NCBI RefSeq assembly: GCF_003362755.1
Contig: NZ_QKRA01000003.1
Coordinates: 248,001 to 312,000, forward strand
Direction: 5' to 3'
Source: Marinomonas piezotolerans
GTDB lineage: Bacteria > Pseudomonadota > Gammaproteobacteria > Pseudomonadales > Marinomonadaceae
DNA: 64,000 bases
This document shows positions 29,327 to 37,979 of the stretch, piece by piece; position 1 is the first letter of the stretch, and every line of letters starts with the position of its first letter. The notes beneath the pieces were generated by a model. It did no database searches, was not told where the DNA came from, and worked only from the letters and a program-made list of their open reading frames with translations. Both the position numbers and the translations under genes were made by a program.

Positions 29327-30379
29327 TTACAGCTGACCGTCCGCTGCCATTTGCATGTAGGTGTTGTCAAAGCGAAGCTTGATGTTGTTTGGATCTCCGT
29401 AAGTGCCTGCTGGCATTTCAATGCCCACTATATCGGCACCGGGAGCGCCTTCACCTAATAGACCATGCTCGAATGAAAACTCTGCCACGTTGGTCATAGT
29501 TTCAACCAATTTAGGACTATTGACTAACTCAAGGGCCGCTTCTGGGGTGTAATACATGTGGGTTTTGGCAAGTTGTGCATCGTAGCCTTCTAGGTCTGTT
29601 TCAGCCGCCTCAGCCATAATGGTACGGATTTCTTTAGCGCTATCGCTGTCGCCTGACATTTCGGCCATGATTTCAAACCATGCTCCCGTTAGCGCTTTGC
29701 CTAAGGCTGGGTTCGCGTTCAAGGTGTCTGTATTCACGATCAAAGCATCAATGATTTCACCTGGGATTTGTGATGAATTAAATACATCGTAGGTGTTTGG
29801 CATGGAAAGGATTTCGCTGGCTAATGGATTCCATGTGACGGTTGCAGAGACATCGCCTGAACCAAACACAGACACGAGATCCGCATCAGATGTATTGACT
29901 ACTTGAACGTCGCGCTCACTCATTCCGACTGATTCTAAGCCGCGCGCTAGTAGGTAATGAGAGACACTGTATTCCACCAAGTTGACGCGCTGGCCTTTGA
30001 TGTCTTCGAGCGAGTCTTTGCCCAATAGAATGACGGAATCATTACCATTAGAGTAGTCACCAGCGATCAGAACGGTACTGTCGACGCCGCCTACGGCCGG
30101 AATGGTTAGAGCATCCATTTGTGCCATGGTACATGCGTCAAATTGACCTGCGGTGTATTGGTTCATTGATTCGACGTAGTCATTGATCTGGACAACATCG
30201 ATAGAAATATCGTACTTATCTGCCCACTTATCGATAATGCCTGATTGGCTAGCGTAGGCCCACGGCATCCAGCCTGCGTAGATTGACCAGCAGACTTTGA
30301 AGTTATCTTGCGCAAGAGTTGGGGTAGACGCGGCGAGAGCAAACAGTAGAGCGGAAACTTTTTTCGTGGGGAATTTCAT
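29327..30379 (-). CDS. Periplasmic substrate-binding protein of the guanidine-linked ABC importer
   Basis: 350 residues with a Sec signal peptide (MKFPTKKVSALLFALAAST, cleavage near ALA/TPTLAQD). The mature start, FKVCWSIYAGWMPWAYASQSG, is typical of the putative urea ABC transporter binding proteins found with urea carboxylase, of the NMT1/nitrate-taurine class; NDYVESMNQYTAGQFDACTM follows. It delivers the substrate, presumably guanidinium, to the permease. AAGGTGA precedes the ATG. It is the first gene after the guanidine-I riboswitch. Confidence 0.9.
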   Translation of the reverse strand: MKFPTKKVSALLFALAASTPTLAQDNFKVCWSIYAGWMPWAYASQSGIIDKWADKYDISIDVVQINDYVESMNQYTAGQFDACTMAQMDALTIPAVGGVDSTVLIAGDYSNGNDSVILLGKDSLEDIKGQRVNLVEYSVSHYLLARGLESVGMSERDVQVVNTSDADLVSVFGSGDVSATVTWNPLASEILSMPNTYDVFNSSQIPGEIIDALIVNTDTLNANPALGKALTGAWFEIMAEMSGDSDSAKEIRTIMAEAAETDLEGYDAQLAKTHMYYTPEAALELVNSPKLVETMTNVAEFSFEHGLLGEGAPGADIVGIEMPAGTYGDPNNIKLRFDNTYMQMAADGQL

Positions 30380-30443
30380 AGGAAGTCACCTTTTCAGTTT
30401 GTTTAATTACACATGGAGTACCCTTGGCAATAATCGCCATGCG

Positions 30444-30547
30444 GTCTCCCGGGCTTTTGTCCCGCCGTGTAACCTTGAAACTTCAAGGTCGAAAGCTCTC
30501 GGACCAGTCACGCCACTAATAAATGACATCGGAACCCTAGCTCTCTA
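30444..30547 (-). ncRNA. Guanidine-I (ykkC) riboswitch heading the operon
   Basis: Reading the minus strand, the conserved blocks of the ykkC aptamer appear in order: CTAGGGTTCCG (30540-30530), GGTCCGAGAG (30505-30496), a small hairpin ACCTTGAA/TTCAAGGT, then ACACGGCGGG, ACAAAAGCCCGGGAGA (30470-30445). The first-gene ATG lies about 65 bases downstream. I see no clear T-tract terminator between aptamer and ATG, so translation control or an unrecognised expression platform is likely. The known ligand is guanidinium, which fits the operon. Confidence 0.93.
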
Positions 30548-30891
30548 TTTTCTAAATTGTGATGTTCGACTTTCCAAGGGTACGAACATGAATTATGAAA
30601 GCACTTACTGTGCCAAGCTTGAAATTTTCTTGCTCAATTGCGATGTTAAGTCCGAATAGAAAAATTATACTGCTGTTTTTATTGTTATAACTATCAATGA
30701 CTTACATGAAATTCGTAACATTAAATAATTAATAGAATAATGTGTAACGAAATTCACCTAAGAATGTTTGGATCCTAATTATTATGTTGATTTTTTGGGG
30801 TGCGGTAAATTGAGTGCTCACTTTAAGTGCGTCTGACGCAGTTTGGTGCAATGCGTATTGAAATACTAGGTTTGGTTGAATCAATCTATCT
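30548..30891. other. 344-base gap between the riboswitch and the LysR gene
   Basis: It holds the sigma-54-type promoter at 30601-30616 and AT-rich sequence upstream of it. At 30828-30840 there is a perfect palindrome TGCGTC-T-GACGCA, flanked by GCAC/GTGC half-sites (GTGCTCAC at 30814-30821, TTGGTGCAA at 30843-30851) that resemble enhancer sites for NtrC, but they do not fit its full consensus. No gene is supported. Confidence 0.5.
30601..30616 (-). promoter_or_regulatory. Sigma-54-type promoter for the guanidine operon
   Basis: Minus strand TTGGCACAGTAAGTGCTTT contains GG (30614-30613), ten bases, then GC (30602-30601), the invariant -24/-12 spacing, with a perfect TGGCAC. Transcription would begin about 45 bases before the riboswitch. 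This predicts control by NtrC under nitrogen limitation. Confidence 0.65.
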
Positions 30892-31809
30892 CTAACTGCC
30901 ATCAAATATACGTCGCCCTTGTTGTATGAATATGTCCCTCAGGCATGTCGCAGCGGGTGAGAGATAGCCTTCTTTACGGCTTATGACGTTGTAATGCCTT
31001 TCCATACATAACTCCGGAATAGGTACTTCTTTAAGGTGTTTTTTAGATGTGTCGACACCCTCTAGGTTTCGTCTAGAGATGAAGCTTAGCAACTCGGTTT
31101 TCATAATCACGGAAGGGATCATAAGTAATAAATTGGTTTCGATTTGTACATCGGGTTTCGTCAAGCCATGCATCTCAAACGTTCGGTCAAGCCATTGGCG
31201 GCTCATAACTGAAGTAGGTGCTAATACCCACTTAAAATTCACTAAGTGGCTCAGGTTGATTTTGCCTTTGAAGACGTCGTGGGAGCTATTGGCGACAACA
31301 ACCATGGTGTCTTGATAAAAGGGAACCCATTTGAAATCGGGGTCTAAATCGCCATTTAAGCCAATGACAAGGTCGAGCTCTCGTTCTTTGAGCTTGTCAT
31401 ACAGTAAGTCTGTTTGCCCGATGGTCGTTTTGAGTTTAATGCTAGGAAAGTCTTGGGTGAGAATGTTTACGATCGGCAGTAATATATGGTGTGCAGCGGT
31501 CGGCACGAGGCCTAATTTTACCTGTCCCTTAACGCCGGATTCCAGCTCTTTGATTTCTAAAGCGACGTCATGGACGGTTCCGAGTATGGTATGAGATCGT
31601 TGTAATAAAAGTTCTCCAGCAGTTGTCAGCTGAATATTGCGCCCATCTTTCTCGAATAAGCGTGTATCGAGGGCGCGTTCTATGCGGCGTATGGCCCCCG
31701 TTAAAGCGGGTTGAGTTTTGTGAAGTTGCTCAGCGGCTTTGCCGACATGTCCCAAAGTAGCGACGCGTTGGAAGTAAATGAGATCACGTAATTCAAATTG
31801 ATCATTCAT
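30892..31809 (-). CDS. LysR-type regulator, divergent from the first TTT operon
   Basis: 305 residues. The N-terminal winged helix-turn-helix is clear (LRDLIYFQRVATLGHVGKAA, then EQLHKTQPALTGAIRRIE, LFEKDGRNIQLTTAGELLL), followed by the type 2 periplasmic-like effector domain (VKLGLVPTAAHHILLPIV near residue 95). It is transcribed away from the tctCBA-amidohydrolase operon that begins 150 bases off, so it most likely controls that operon in response to its substrate or an intermediate. The effector is unknown. Confidence 0.9.
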   Translation of the reverse strand: MNDQFELRDLIYFQRVATLGHVGKAAEQLHKTQPALTGAIRRIERALDTRLFEKDGRNIQLTTAGELLLQRSHTILGTVHDVALEIKELESGVKGQVKLGLVPTAAHHILLPIVNILTQDFPSIKLKTTIGQTDLLYDKLKERELDLVIGLNGDLDPDFKWVPFYQDTMVVVANSSHDVFKGKINLSHLVNFKWVLAPTSVMSRQWLDRTFEMHGLTKPDVQIETNLLLMIPSVIMKTELLSFISRRNLEGVDTSKKHLKEVPIPELCMERHYNVISRKEGYLSPAATCLRDIFIQQGRRIFDGS

Positions 31810-31958
31810 ATTTATTGTTTTTCAAAAAAATACTATTGGAATTTATCGATTGTATACCTTAATAATTCTGTTATGTAGACATTCCTTCAAATTGTCGCAC
31901 ACGCACTGTTTTAGTTGATGTCTCTACAAATAAGAATAAACACTATGCGAGAACCTAA

Positions 31959-32918
31959 ATGATGAAACTATCTAGCTCAAAATTGATTAAATGTTCCGCC
32001 TTGGCTTTGTTAGTTGGTATTTCAAGTGCCTATGCTAATGACTTTCCGACTAAGCCTATTACTGTCGTCGTTCCATATGGCGCTGGCGGTACCACTGATA
32101 TTTCGGCGCGTAAACTGTCTAGTCTAGCCGAAGCTGAACTGGGGCAACCGATTGTTGTAGAGAACCGCCCAGGTGCAAGTGGTACAAATGCAATGCGTTC
32201 AGTAGCGAATGCAAGAGCGGACGGCTATACACTTATTGCAACGACATCCTCTCCACTATTTGTTACGCCAGCTGTTCGCCCTGTCGGCTACGATTCTGTA
32301 AAAGACTTTACTCCAATCCTAAATTACTCAGGCCCTTACCATGGTGTTTTGGTACCTGCTGATAGCCCTTACAAAACGTTTGATGGGTTAATAAAAGCGG
32401 CCAAATCAGGCACTTCTATTAGCTACGGTACAGCCGGTGCAATGGGCGGTCCACACTTATCGTTTGAACTGATTGCACGTCAAACTGGCGCAAAACTAAA
32501 ACATGTGCCATTTAATGGCGCGGGTTCCGCCACGGCTGCTGTACTAGGTAAACACGTTGATGTCGCTCTTGTGCCAGCGTATCGCGATCTGGTTTTGGAT
32601 TCGAAATTGAGATTGTTAGGTGTTTTAGATGACAGTCGTGACCCTGACTTTGAGTCGGTTCCGACCCTAAAAGAAGCTGGATATGACGTAGAGTTTCCGT
32701 CTGTTGTAGGTGTTATGGCACCTGCGGGAACGGACCCAGAGATTGTTGAGCAGCTTGAAATGACCTTTACAAAGGTCGCTAAGTCCGATGAATTTAAAGC
32801 ATTCATGACGAAGTTGAATCAACCAGTAAGGGTGATGACGGGCGAGAAGTTGGGCGGAATCATCCAATCTAACCTTGAGACTTACCGCAACGTTGCGAAA
32901 GAGTTGAGCCAGAAGTAA
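31959..32918 (+). CDS. TctC-family periplasmic binding protein (TTT system 1)
   Basis: 319 residues with signal peptide (KCSALALLVGISSAYA, cleavage before NDFPTK). The mature start FPTKPITVVVPYGAGGTTDISAR and VENRPGASGTNAMR are the two ligand-binding loops of the Bug/TctC family. It binds an organic acid for a tripartite tricarboxylate transporter. The last base of its stop codon is shared with the tctB start. It is the first gene of an operon with tctB, tctA and two amidohydrolases, so its ligand is probably the precursor they hydrolyse. Confidence 0.92.
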   Translation: MMKLSSSKLIKCSALALLVGISSAYANDFPTKPITVVVPYGAGGTTDISARKLSSLAEAELGQPIVVENRPGASGTNAMRSVANARADGYTLIATTSSPLFVTPAVRPVGYDSVKDFTPILNYSGPYHGVLVPADSPYKTFDGLIKAAKSGTSISYGTAGAMGGPHLSFELIARQTGAKLKHVPFNGAGSATAAVLGKHVDVALVPAYRDLVLDSKLRLLGVLDDSRDPDFESVPTLKEAGYDVEFPSVVGVMAPAGTDPEIVEQLEMTFTKVAKSDEFKAFMTKLNQPVRVMTGEKLGGIIQSNLETYRNVAKELSQK

Positions 32919-33382
32919 TGAGTGGTAATCTTTCAAAGCTATGGGCAAACAGTGGCCTCCAGTCACTCGTTTGCCTAATGCTAGCTGTGTTTGCGGGTTT
33001 AGGGCTCTGGACATTAGATACGCAAGTACAAGTGTTTAGTTTTGGAGATTCTTTGTTCGATGCGCGGTTTTTTCCGCGTATCGTGCTTGGTCTTATCATT
33101 GTGACCGCTATTTTGTGTTGCGTAGCACGTATCAAAAAAGCAGATGACCCCGTGGGGCCGTTGACAGGATGGATACGAGTTTTGCTCGTGGTAGGGACAC
33201 TAATTTGGGCATTGTGGTTTATGCCAAGCGTAGGCTTCTTAATCAGTTCGTTTATTGCAGCCAGTGCAACAGCGCTTGTTTTGGGCGAACGAAATATTCT
33301 TTTATATATAGGCCTTCCATTTCTTGTTGCAACGCTTGTAACGCTTGGTGCCCAGTACGGTCTTAACATCCCTCTACCATAA
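32918..33382 (+). CDS. TctB-family small permease subunit (TTT system 1)
   Basis: 154 residues with four hydrophobic segments (near 15-30, 50-68, 85-120 and 128-148), as expected for TctB. The family is poorly conserved; the assignment rests mainly on its position between tctC and tctA and on the DARFFPRIVLGLIIVTAIL stretch. It overlaps tctC by one base (TAATG). Confidence 0.85.
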   Translation: MSGNLSKLWANSGLQSLVCLMLAVFAGLGLWTLDTQVQVFSFGDSLFDARFFPRIVLGLIIVTAILCCVARIKKADDPVGPLTGWIRVLLVVGTLIWALWFMPSVGFLISSFIAASATALVLGERNILLYIGLPFLVATLVTLGAQYGLNIPLP

Positions 33383-33405
33383 TCCTGTCGTTGGAGATTC
33401 ATAAC

Positions 33406-34908
33406 ATGTTGCTTGATGCGTTTAATGCATTAATGGATATCTGGGTACTGGTTGCCGCAGTATCTGGGATCGTAACGGGTATTATTATTGGCGCTATTCC
33501 AGGGTTAGGGCCGACCATGGCTATAGCGCTGCTAATTCCTGTTACGTTTACGATGTCTCCTATTCCCGCGATTACGCTGCTATTAGGTGTGTATCAAGGT
33601 GCCATTTTTGGTGGTTCAATCTCAGCCATTTTGTTAAACGTACCAGGAACACCTTCGTCGGCTGCCACCGCAATTGATGGCTACGCTATGGCGAGAAAAG
33701 GTGAAGGTGGCCGGGCATTGCGGGTGGCACTGTATGCAAGTGTTGCGGGTAATATTTTTAGTTGTCTTGTGTTGATTGTGCTTGCTGAGCCTCTTGCTTC
33801 ATTTGCTTTAAACTTCGGTCCAGCTGAAATGGCGGCGCTGATGTTGTTTGCACTTCTTGTGATTGTTTTATTTGGTGGCGGCGTCCGACTTGATGCGGCA
33901 CTAATGGTGTTGTTGGGGGTGTTCGCAAGCATTATTGGGCTTGACCCAATAGAAGGTACCCCACGGTTTACGTTTAATAGTTTTGCTATGGAGAATGGCT
34001 TACAACTTATTCCTGTGCTCGTAGGTTTGTTCGCTATGTCAGAGGTGTTTTTGAAGCTATTTCAGAAGCAATCCTCGATTAAAGAGCCAGTTGATTTGCC
34101 CAAAATTGTTCCGAGTAAGGTGCGCTTTGTAGATATGTGGCGTATGCGTGCGACGCTATTATGGTCATCTCTTATTGGAACATTTGTTGGAATTTTGCCC
34201 GGTATTGGTTCGACCGTGCCTGCATTCATGAGCTATGGTTTAGCTCGCGCTCGCTCAAAGCAAGCACACAAGTTTGGTCAAGGCGCTGATGAAGGTGTTG
34301 CAGCACCTGAGGCCGCAAATAATGCCGTTACGGGTGGTGCGTTGATACCCACTTTGGCATTAGGTATCCCCGGAGATGCGGTGACGGCAGTCATTCTAGG
34401 GGCGTTTATGCTGCAAGGACTTGCACCAGGCCCATTTCTATTCCGGGATTATGGCGTAGAAGTTTATGCGATCTTTGAAGCGCTTATTTTATCTTCGATT
34501 CCAACCATCATCTTTGGATTGTTACTGTTTAAAGTAGCTGTTCACGTAATACGTATCCAGCCACGTCACTTGTTTCCAACCATTACGGTTTTAGCATTGC
34601 TTGGGGCATTTTCTGTCAATAATAGCCTTGTTGATGTTTGGGTGATGTTGGGGGCAGGTTTTGTCGGCTTTCTTTTACGTCGTGCAGATTTTCCATTACC
34701 TCCACTGTTAATCGGCTTGATCCTAGGTACACCGCTTGAACAAAGCGTTCGTCAGGCAATGTTAACGAGTAATGGTAGCTTGGATATTTTCTGGAACTCA
34801 GGTATCGCGTTGGCATTACTCGGTTTAACTGCTATCAGCATACTGATCAGTTTATGCATTCCTTTATTGCGGAAACAGCGTCAACAAAAAGGTTCGTCCA
34901 ATGTCTAA
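33406..34908 (+). CDS. TctA-family large permease subunit (TTT system 1)
   Basis: About 500 residues and some ten to twelve membrane segments. Conserved TctA elements are visible: GIIIGAIPGLGPTMAIALL at the N terminus, YQGAIFGGSISAILLNVPG and TPSSAATAIDGYAMARKGE, the second GILPGIGSTVPAFMSYGLAR repeat, and GALIPTLALGIPGDAVTAVIL. The ATG at 33406 has GGAG at 33393-33396; a TTG at 33391 opens the frame but has no site. It forms the channel of the transporter and overlaps the next gene by eight bases. Confidence 0.95.
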   Translation: MLLDAFNALMDIWVLVAAVSGIVTGIIIGAIPGLGPTMAIALLIPVTFTMSPIPAITLLLGVYQGAIFGGSISAILLNVPGTPSSAATAIDGYAMARKGEGGRALRVALYASVAGNIFSCLVLIVLAEPLASFALNFGPAEMAALMLFALLVIVLFGGGVRLDAALMVLLGVFASIIGLDPIEGTPRFTFNSFAMENGLQLIPVLVGLFAMSEVFLKLFQKQSSIKEPVDLPKIVPSKVRFVDMWRMRATLLWSSLIGTFVGILPGIGSTVPAFMSYGLARARSKQAHKFGQGADEGVAAPEAANNAVTGGALIPTLALGIPGDAVTAVILGAFMLQGLAPGPFLFRDYGVEVYAIFEALILSSIPTIIFGLLLFKVAVHVIRIQPRHLFPTITVLALLGAFSVNNSLVDVWVMLGAGFVGFLLRRADFPLPPLLIGLILGTPLEQSVRQAMLTSNGSLDIFWNSGIALALLGLTAISILISLCIPLLRKQRQQKGSSNV

Positions 34909-35698
34909 GTCTGATTTCATTCTGTGTGATAGTCACATGCATGTCTTTAGTCGACATGAAGTGATTCAGTCGTCTAAGTACGTTGCGCCAGCTAAAGATT
35001 TGAGTGACTTTATTACTGAAGCGACAACCAAAGATATTGGTAGAGCGGTGGTGATTCAAGCCTCAATTGATGGAACGGATAATTCTCGTTTGTTGGATAC
35101 ACTGTTACATCAAGACGAATTGATGCTGCGCGGTGTCGCTATGATCGATGAGCACAGTGTGGGTCTGGAAGAGCTTGCGAATGCGGGCGTGCGAGCACTT
35201 CGTATTCAAGACCGTTCAAGACTTGGTATCAATGATCTAGAGCGTTTGCCCGAGCTTGCAGCAAAGGGTGCTGAGGTGGATTGGCATGTTGAAATCAATA
35301 CCGAGCCTGCGCGATACGAACGCCTGAGATGCTTACTAAGCAAGCTCCCAGAAGGGCAATCTGTAGTGCTTGACCACTTTGGTCATTGTGACCCCTCAGA
35401 TCTAGAGCAACGTAATCAGTTGTGCCGTTTGCTCGATACAGGGCGAGTTTGGATCAAGTTGGCCCCTACGCGAGTGAGTCAAAAAGTGGGGAGTTACGCA
35501 GATCTAACCGACATTGTAGAGAGTCTAGCGGGGCGTTACACCGAGCGTTGCCTTTGGGGGAGTGACTGGCCTCACGTTATGACCTCTGAACCTCTACCTA
35601 AAACAATCGATATGCTGTCATTCTATAAAAATGTGCTGACGACCAAGCAATTTATTGCTTGCTTCAGTGGTAATCCTGCAACGCTTTATCGATTTTAG
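34901..35698 (+). CDS. Amidohydrolase-2 family hydrolase (LigI/PDC-hydrolase-like lactonase)
   Basis: 265 residues. The N-terminal metal/active-site motif is DSHMHVF; LDHFGHCDP lies near residue 160 and WGSDWPH near 222, the pattern of the 2-pyrone-4,6-dicarboxylate hydrolase branch of amidohydrolase-2. Members open lactones of aromatic or sugar-acid catabolism, with some metal-independent. The start overlaps tctA by eight bases, with AAAGG upstream, so it is co-expressed with the transporter. The substrate is not known; length is slightly below the 290 of LigI. Confidence 0.82.
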   Translation: MSKSDFILCDSHMHVFSRHEVIQSSKYVAPAKDLSDFITEATTKDIGRAVVIQASIDGTDNSRLLDTLLHQDELMLRGVAMIDEHSVGLEELANAGVRALRIQDRSRLGINDLERLPELAAKGAEVDWHVEINTEPARYERLRCLLSKLPEGQSVVLDHFGHCDPSDLEQRNQLCRLLDTGRVWIKLAPTRVSQKVGSYADLTDIVESLAGRYTERCLWGSDWPHVMTSEPLPKTIDMLSFYKNVLTTKQFIACFSGNPATLYRF

Positions 35699-35734
35699 TT
35701 TGTTGAGCACATAACCGAGTAAAAAGGGAACCTA

Positions 35735-36829
35735 ATGTCTCGCGCCTCTAATCAGCCAGACCAACGGATTACATTGCCGTCATGGCAACAAAGAATGGTG
35801 GTTTCGTCGCCTAATCCCAACCCAAATTCAGAATGGCTTGCTCAGGTAGTAGAGGATCCACTGCTGCCTGAGTTGGAGATTGTGGACGCGCACCATCATT
35901 TATGGGATCGCTCAGGCTTTCGATATTTGCTTGAAGAATACGCTGATGACATTGGCTTCAGTGGTCGTAATGTGGTTGCTTCCGTCTTTGTACAGTGTCG
36001 TTCCATGTATCGCCAACATGGAGCGGAGGAGATGAAGCCAGTCGGTGAGGTCGAATTCGTACGAGGTGTAGCAGCGCAGGCTAACAGTGGATACTACGGA
36101 AAAACAAGCGTATCCGCAGCTATCGTGGGCGGTGCTAATTTATTGTTAGGAAGTAAAGTGGCAACCGTACTCGACGCTATGCAGGAAGCCGGAGGCGGAC
36201 TGTTTAAGGGAGTGCGTACGCCCGTCGCTGCACACGCGGAAGATGTGATCCGATCAAACCCTGTTCCGGTTCCCGAAGGGCTGATGCTCACAAAAGAATT
36301 CATAGCAGGAGCAGAACAGTTAGTTCAGCGTGACTTGCTGTTGGATTTATGGGTGTATCAAAGCCAACTGCATGAAGTCACACAGCTTGCTCGTGCCCTA
36401 CCATCGTTACGGATAGTTATCAATCATGCGGGCGGCCCGTTAGGGGTAGGTACGTATAGTATTAACCGCGAACGACATTTCTCAGAATGGCGCGTGGCAC
36501 TGTCAGAGCTTGCCAATTGTCCTAACGTGTCCATCAAATTGGGTGGATTCGGAATGCCGATAATGGGCTTCGAGTTTTCGAAAAAACCAATGCCGCCCTC
36601 TTCTAAAGAGTTAGCCCAACACATTGCTCCCTACATCAATGTTTGTATTGAGCTATTTGGACATGAACGATGCATGTTTGAAAGCAATTTTCCCGTAGAT
36701 AAAGGTAGTTATTCATATGGCGTTCTATGGAATGCCTTTTGTCGCGTATCAGAGCATTGGAGTGCCCATGAACGCGATCTGGTTTTCCAAGGTACTGCCC
36801 GTTCCATATATCAAATAAAGAGAGGGTAG
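35735..36829 (+). CDS. Amidohydrolase-2 family hydrolase (fuconolactonase-like)
   Basis: 364 residues. About 50 residues precede the motif VDAHHHLWDRSGFRYLLEEY, then FKGVRTPVAAHAED near 160, IVINHAGGPLG near 228, VSIKLGGFGMP near 265 and CMFESNFPVDKG near 310, which are the amidohydrolase-2 positions including the terminal metal-binding or catalytic acid. The closest general type is the L-fuconolactonase-like subgroup. AAAGGGA precedes the ATG. It is the second such enzyme in the operon and only distantly like the first, so sequential or isomeric lactone hydrolysis is plausible. Confidence 0.8.
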   Translation: MSRASNQPDQRITLPSWQQRMVVSSPNPNPNSEWLAQVVEDPLLPELEIVDAHHHLWDRSGFRYLLEEYADDIGFSGRNVVASVFVQCRSMYRQHGAEEMKPVGEVEFVRGVAAQANSGYYGKTSVSAAIVGGANLLLGSKVATVLDAMQEAGGGLFKGVRTPVAAHAEDVIRSNPVPVPEGLMLTKEFIAGAEQLVQRDLLLDLWVYQSQLHEVTQLARALPSLRIVINHAGGPLGVGTYSINRERHFSEWRVALSELANCPNVSIKLGGFGMPIMGFEFSKKPMPPSSKELAQHIAPYINVCIELFGHERCMFESNFPVDKGSYSYGVLWNAFCRVSEHWSAHERDLVFQGTARSIYQIKRG

Positions 36830-36940
36830 TGCGTAGAGAAACATTGTGTCTTTTTAAAGATGCTTTGCAGGAAGAAGAGGCGGCATTTGATGTCATTTGC
36901 TGCTGTGTTGCTCACATACAATAAATCTAAAAGGTGAAAC

Positions 36941-37906
36941 ATGAAAAAACTGGGATGTACTTCGATCATATCTGCTTTAGTGCTTACGACCTCAATGTCT
37001 GCGCAACTGAGTTTCGCTAATGACTACCCCGAAAAAACAGTGGAGGTGGTAGTAGGGTATTCGGCTGGTGGTGGAACGGATGTGATGGCTCGAACCATTG
37101 CCTCCCACCTAGAAGCGTATTTAGGAAAAGACGCTGCAATGGTCGTAAAAAACTATCCCGGAGCGGGAGGTCAAATAGGGTTCACAAAAGTCGCGACCTC
37201 CGATGCAGATGGCTATACCTTAGGTACAATGAATCTGCCGGCGGCATTGGCATTGACCTACGATCGACAAGCAGATTACAGCGCAGACAGTTACACGTGG
37301 TTGGCAAACTTTGTGTCTGATCCAAACACCTTAGTGGTAAGTAAAAAATCGGGTATTACCAGTGTTGAAGAGCTGATTGAAGTTGCGAAGGAAAAACAGG
37401 GGGCTTGGACTGTTGGTTTGGCGTCTCTAGGAGGAAATGACCATTTTTCGGCTATTCAATTTGCCAACGCCGCGAATATTAAGCTAACGCACGTACCATT
37501 TAAAGGTGCTGCTATGGCGCGTACTTCTATTTTGGGTGGTCACGTCAATATGGGAACAATGGCGTTTAGTCAAACGGTTGGTTTTGACGACGAGTTACAG
37601 GTATTAGCCGTATTGTCTGATAAACGTTTACCTCAAGCGCCAAACATTCCTACGGCGAAAGAGCTGGGCTACGATGTTGAAATGGGCTCATACCGAGGTT
37701 TAGTTGCCCCAGCTGGGTTGCCTGAGGCAACGCTAAAAACACTTAAAGTCGCGCTCGATAACCTTTCAATGGATCCAGATTTTCTAGCGGATATGAAGAG
37801 TCGTGGCACACCAGTCCAATATAGGAGTGGCATGTCATATGAATCTCTAGCCAAAGAGCAAAATGACATTGCTGCACAGATTTGGCAGGAGACACCTTGG
37901 AAGTAA
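36941..37906 (+). CDS. TctC-family periplasmic binding protein, without own permease genes
   Basis: 321 residues with signal peptide (ALVLTTSMSAQLSFA before NDYPEK). Binding loops VVVGYSAGGGTDVMARTIA and VVKNYPGAGGQIGF are intact. It resembles the TctC at 40844 along the whole length, with shared YSADS..WLAN/FLAN..VSDPN, GITSV.ELI and a TPWK C terminus, so the two are paralogues. No tctA or tctB follows; a LysR gene converges on it. It may use the membrane subunits of a neighbouring system. AAAAGGTG precedes the ATG. Confidence 0.9.
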   Translation: MKKLGCTSIISALVLTTSMSAQLSFANDYPEKTVEVVVGYSAGGGTDVMARTIASHLEAYLGKDAAMVVKNYPGAGGQIGFTKVATSDADGYTLGTMNLPAALALTYDRQADYSADSYTWLANFVSDPNTLVVSKKSGITSVEELIEVAKEKQGAWTVGLASLGGNDHFSAIQFANAANIKLTHVPFKGAAMARTSILGGHVNMGTMAFSQTVGFDDELQVLAVLSDKRLPQAPNIPTAKELGYDVEMGSYRGLVAPAGLPEATLKTLKVALDNLSMDPDFLADMKSRGTPVQYRSGMSYESLAKEQNDIAAQIWQETPWK

Positions 37907-37930
37907 AACGCTTGTAAACATGAGATGCAT

Positions 37931-37959
37931 ACGAGAACAAGGCTATGGCTTGTTCTCGT
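37931..37959. terminator. Hairpin between the orphan tctC and the convergent LysR gene
   Basis: Eleven-base stem ACGAGAACAAG / CTTGTTCTCGT with a seven-base loop, in the 73-base gap between two convergent genes. There is no long T-run, so termination is inferred from position. Confidence 0.5.
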
Positions 37960-37979
37960 TCTCCCCAGACAAATACGCT

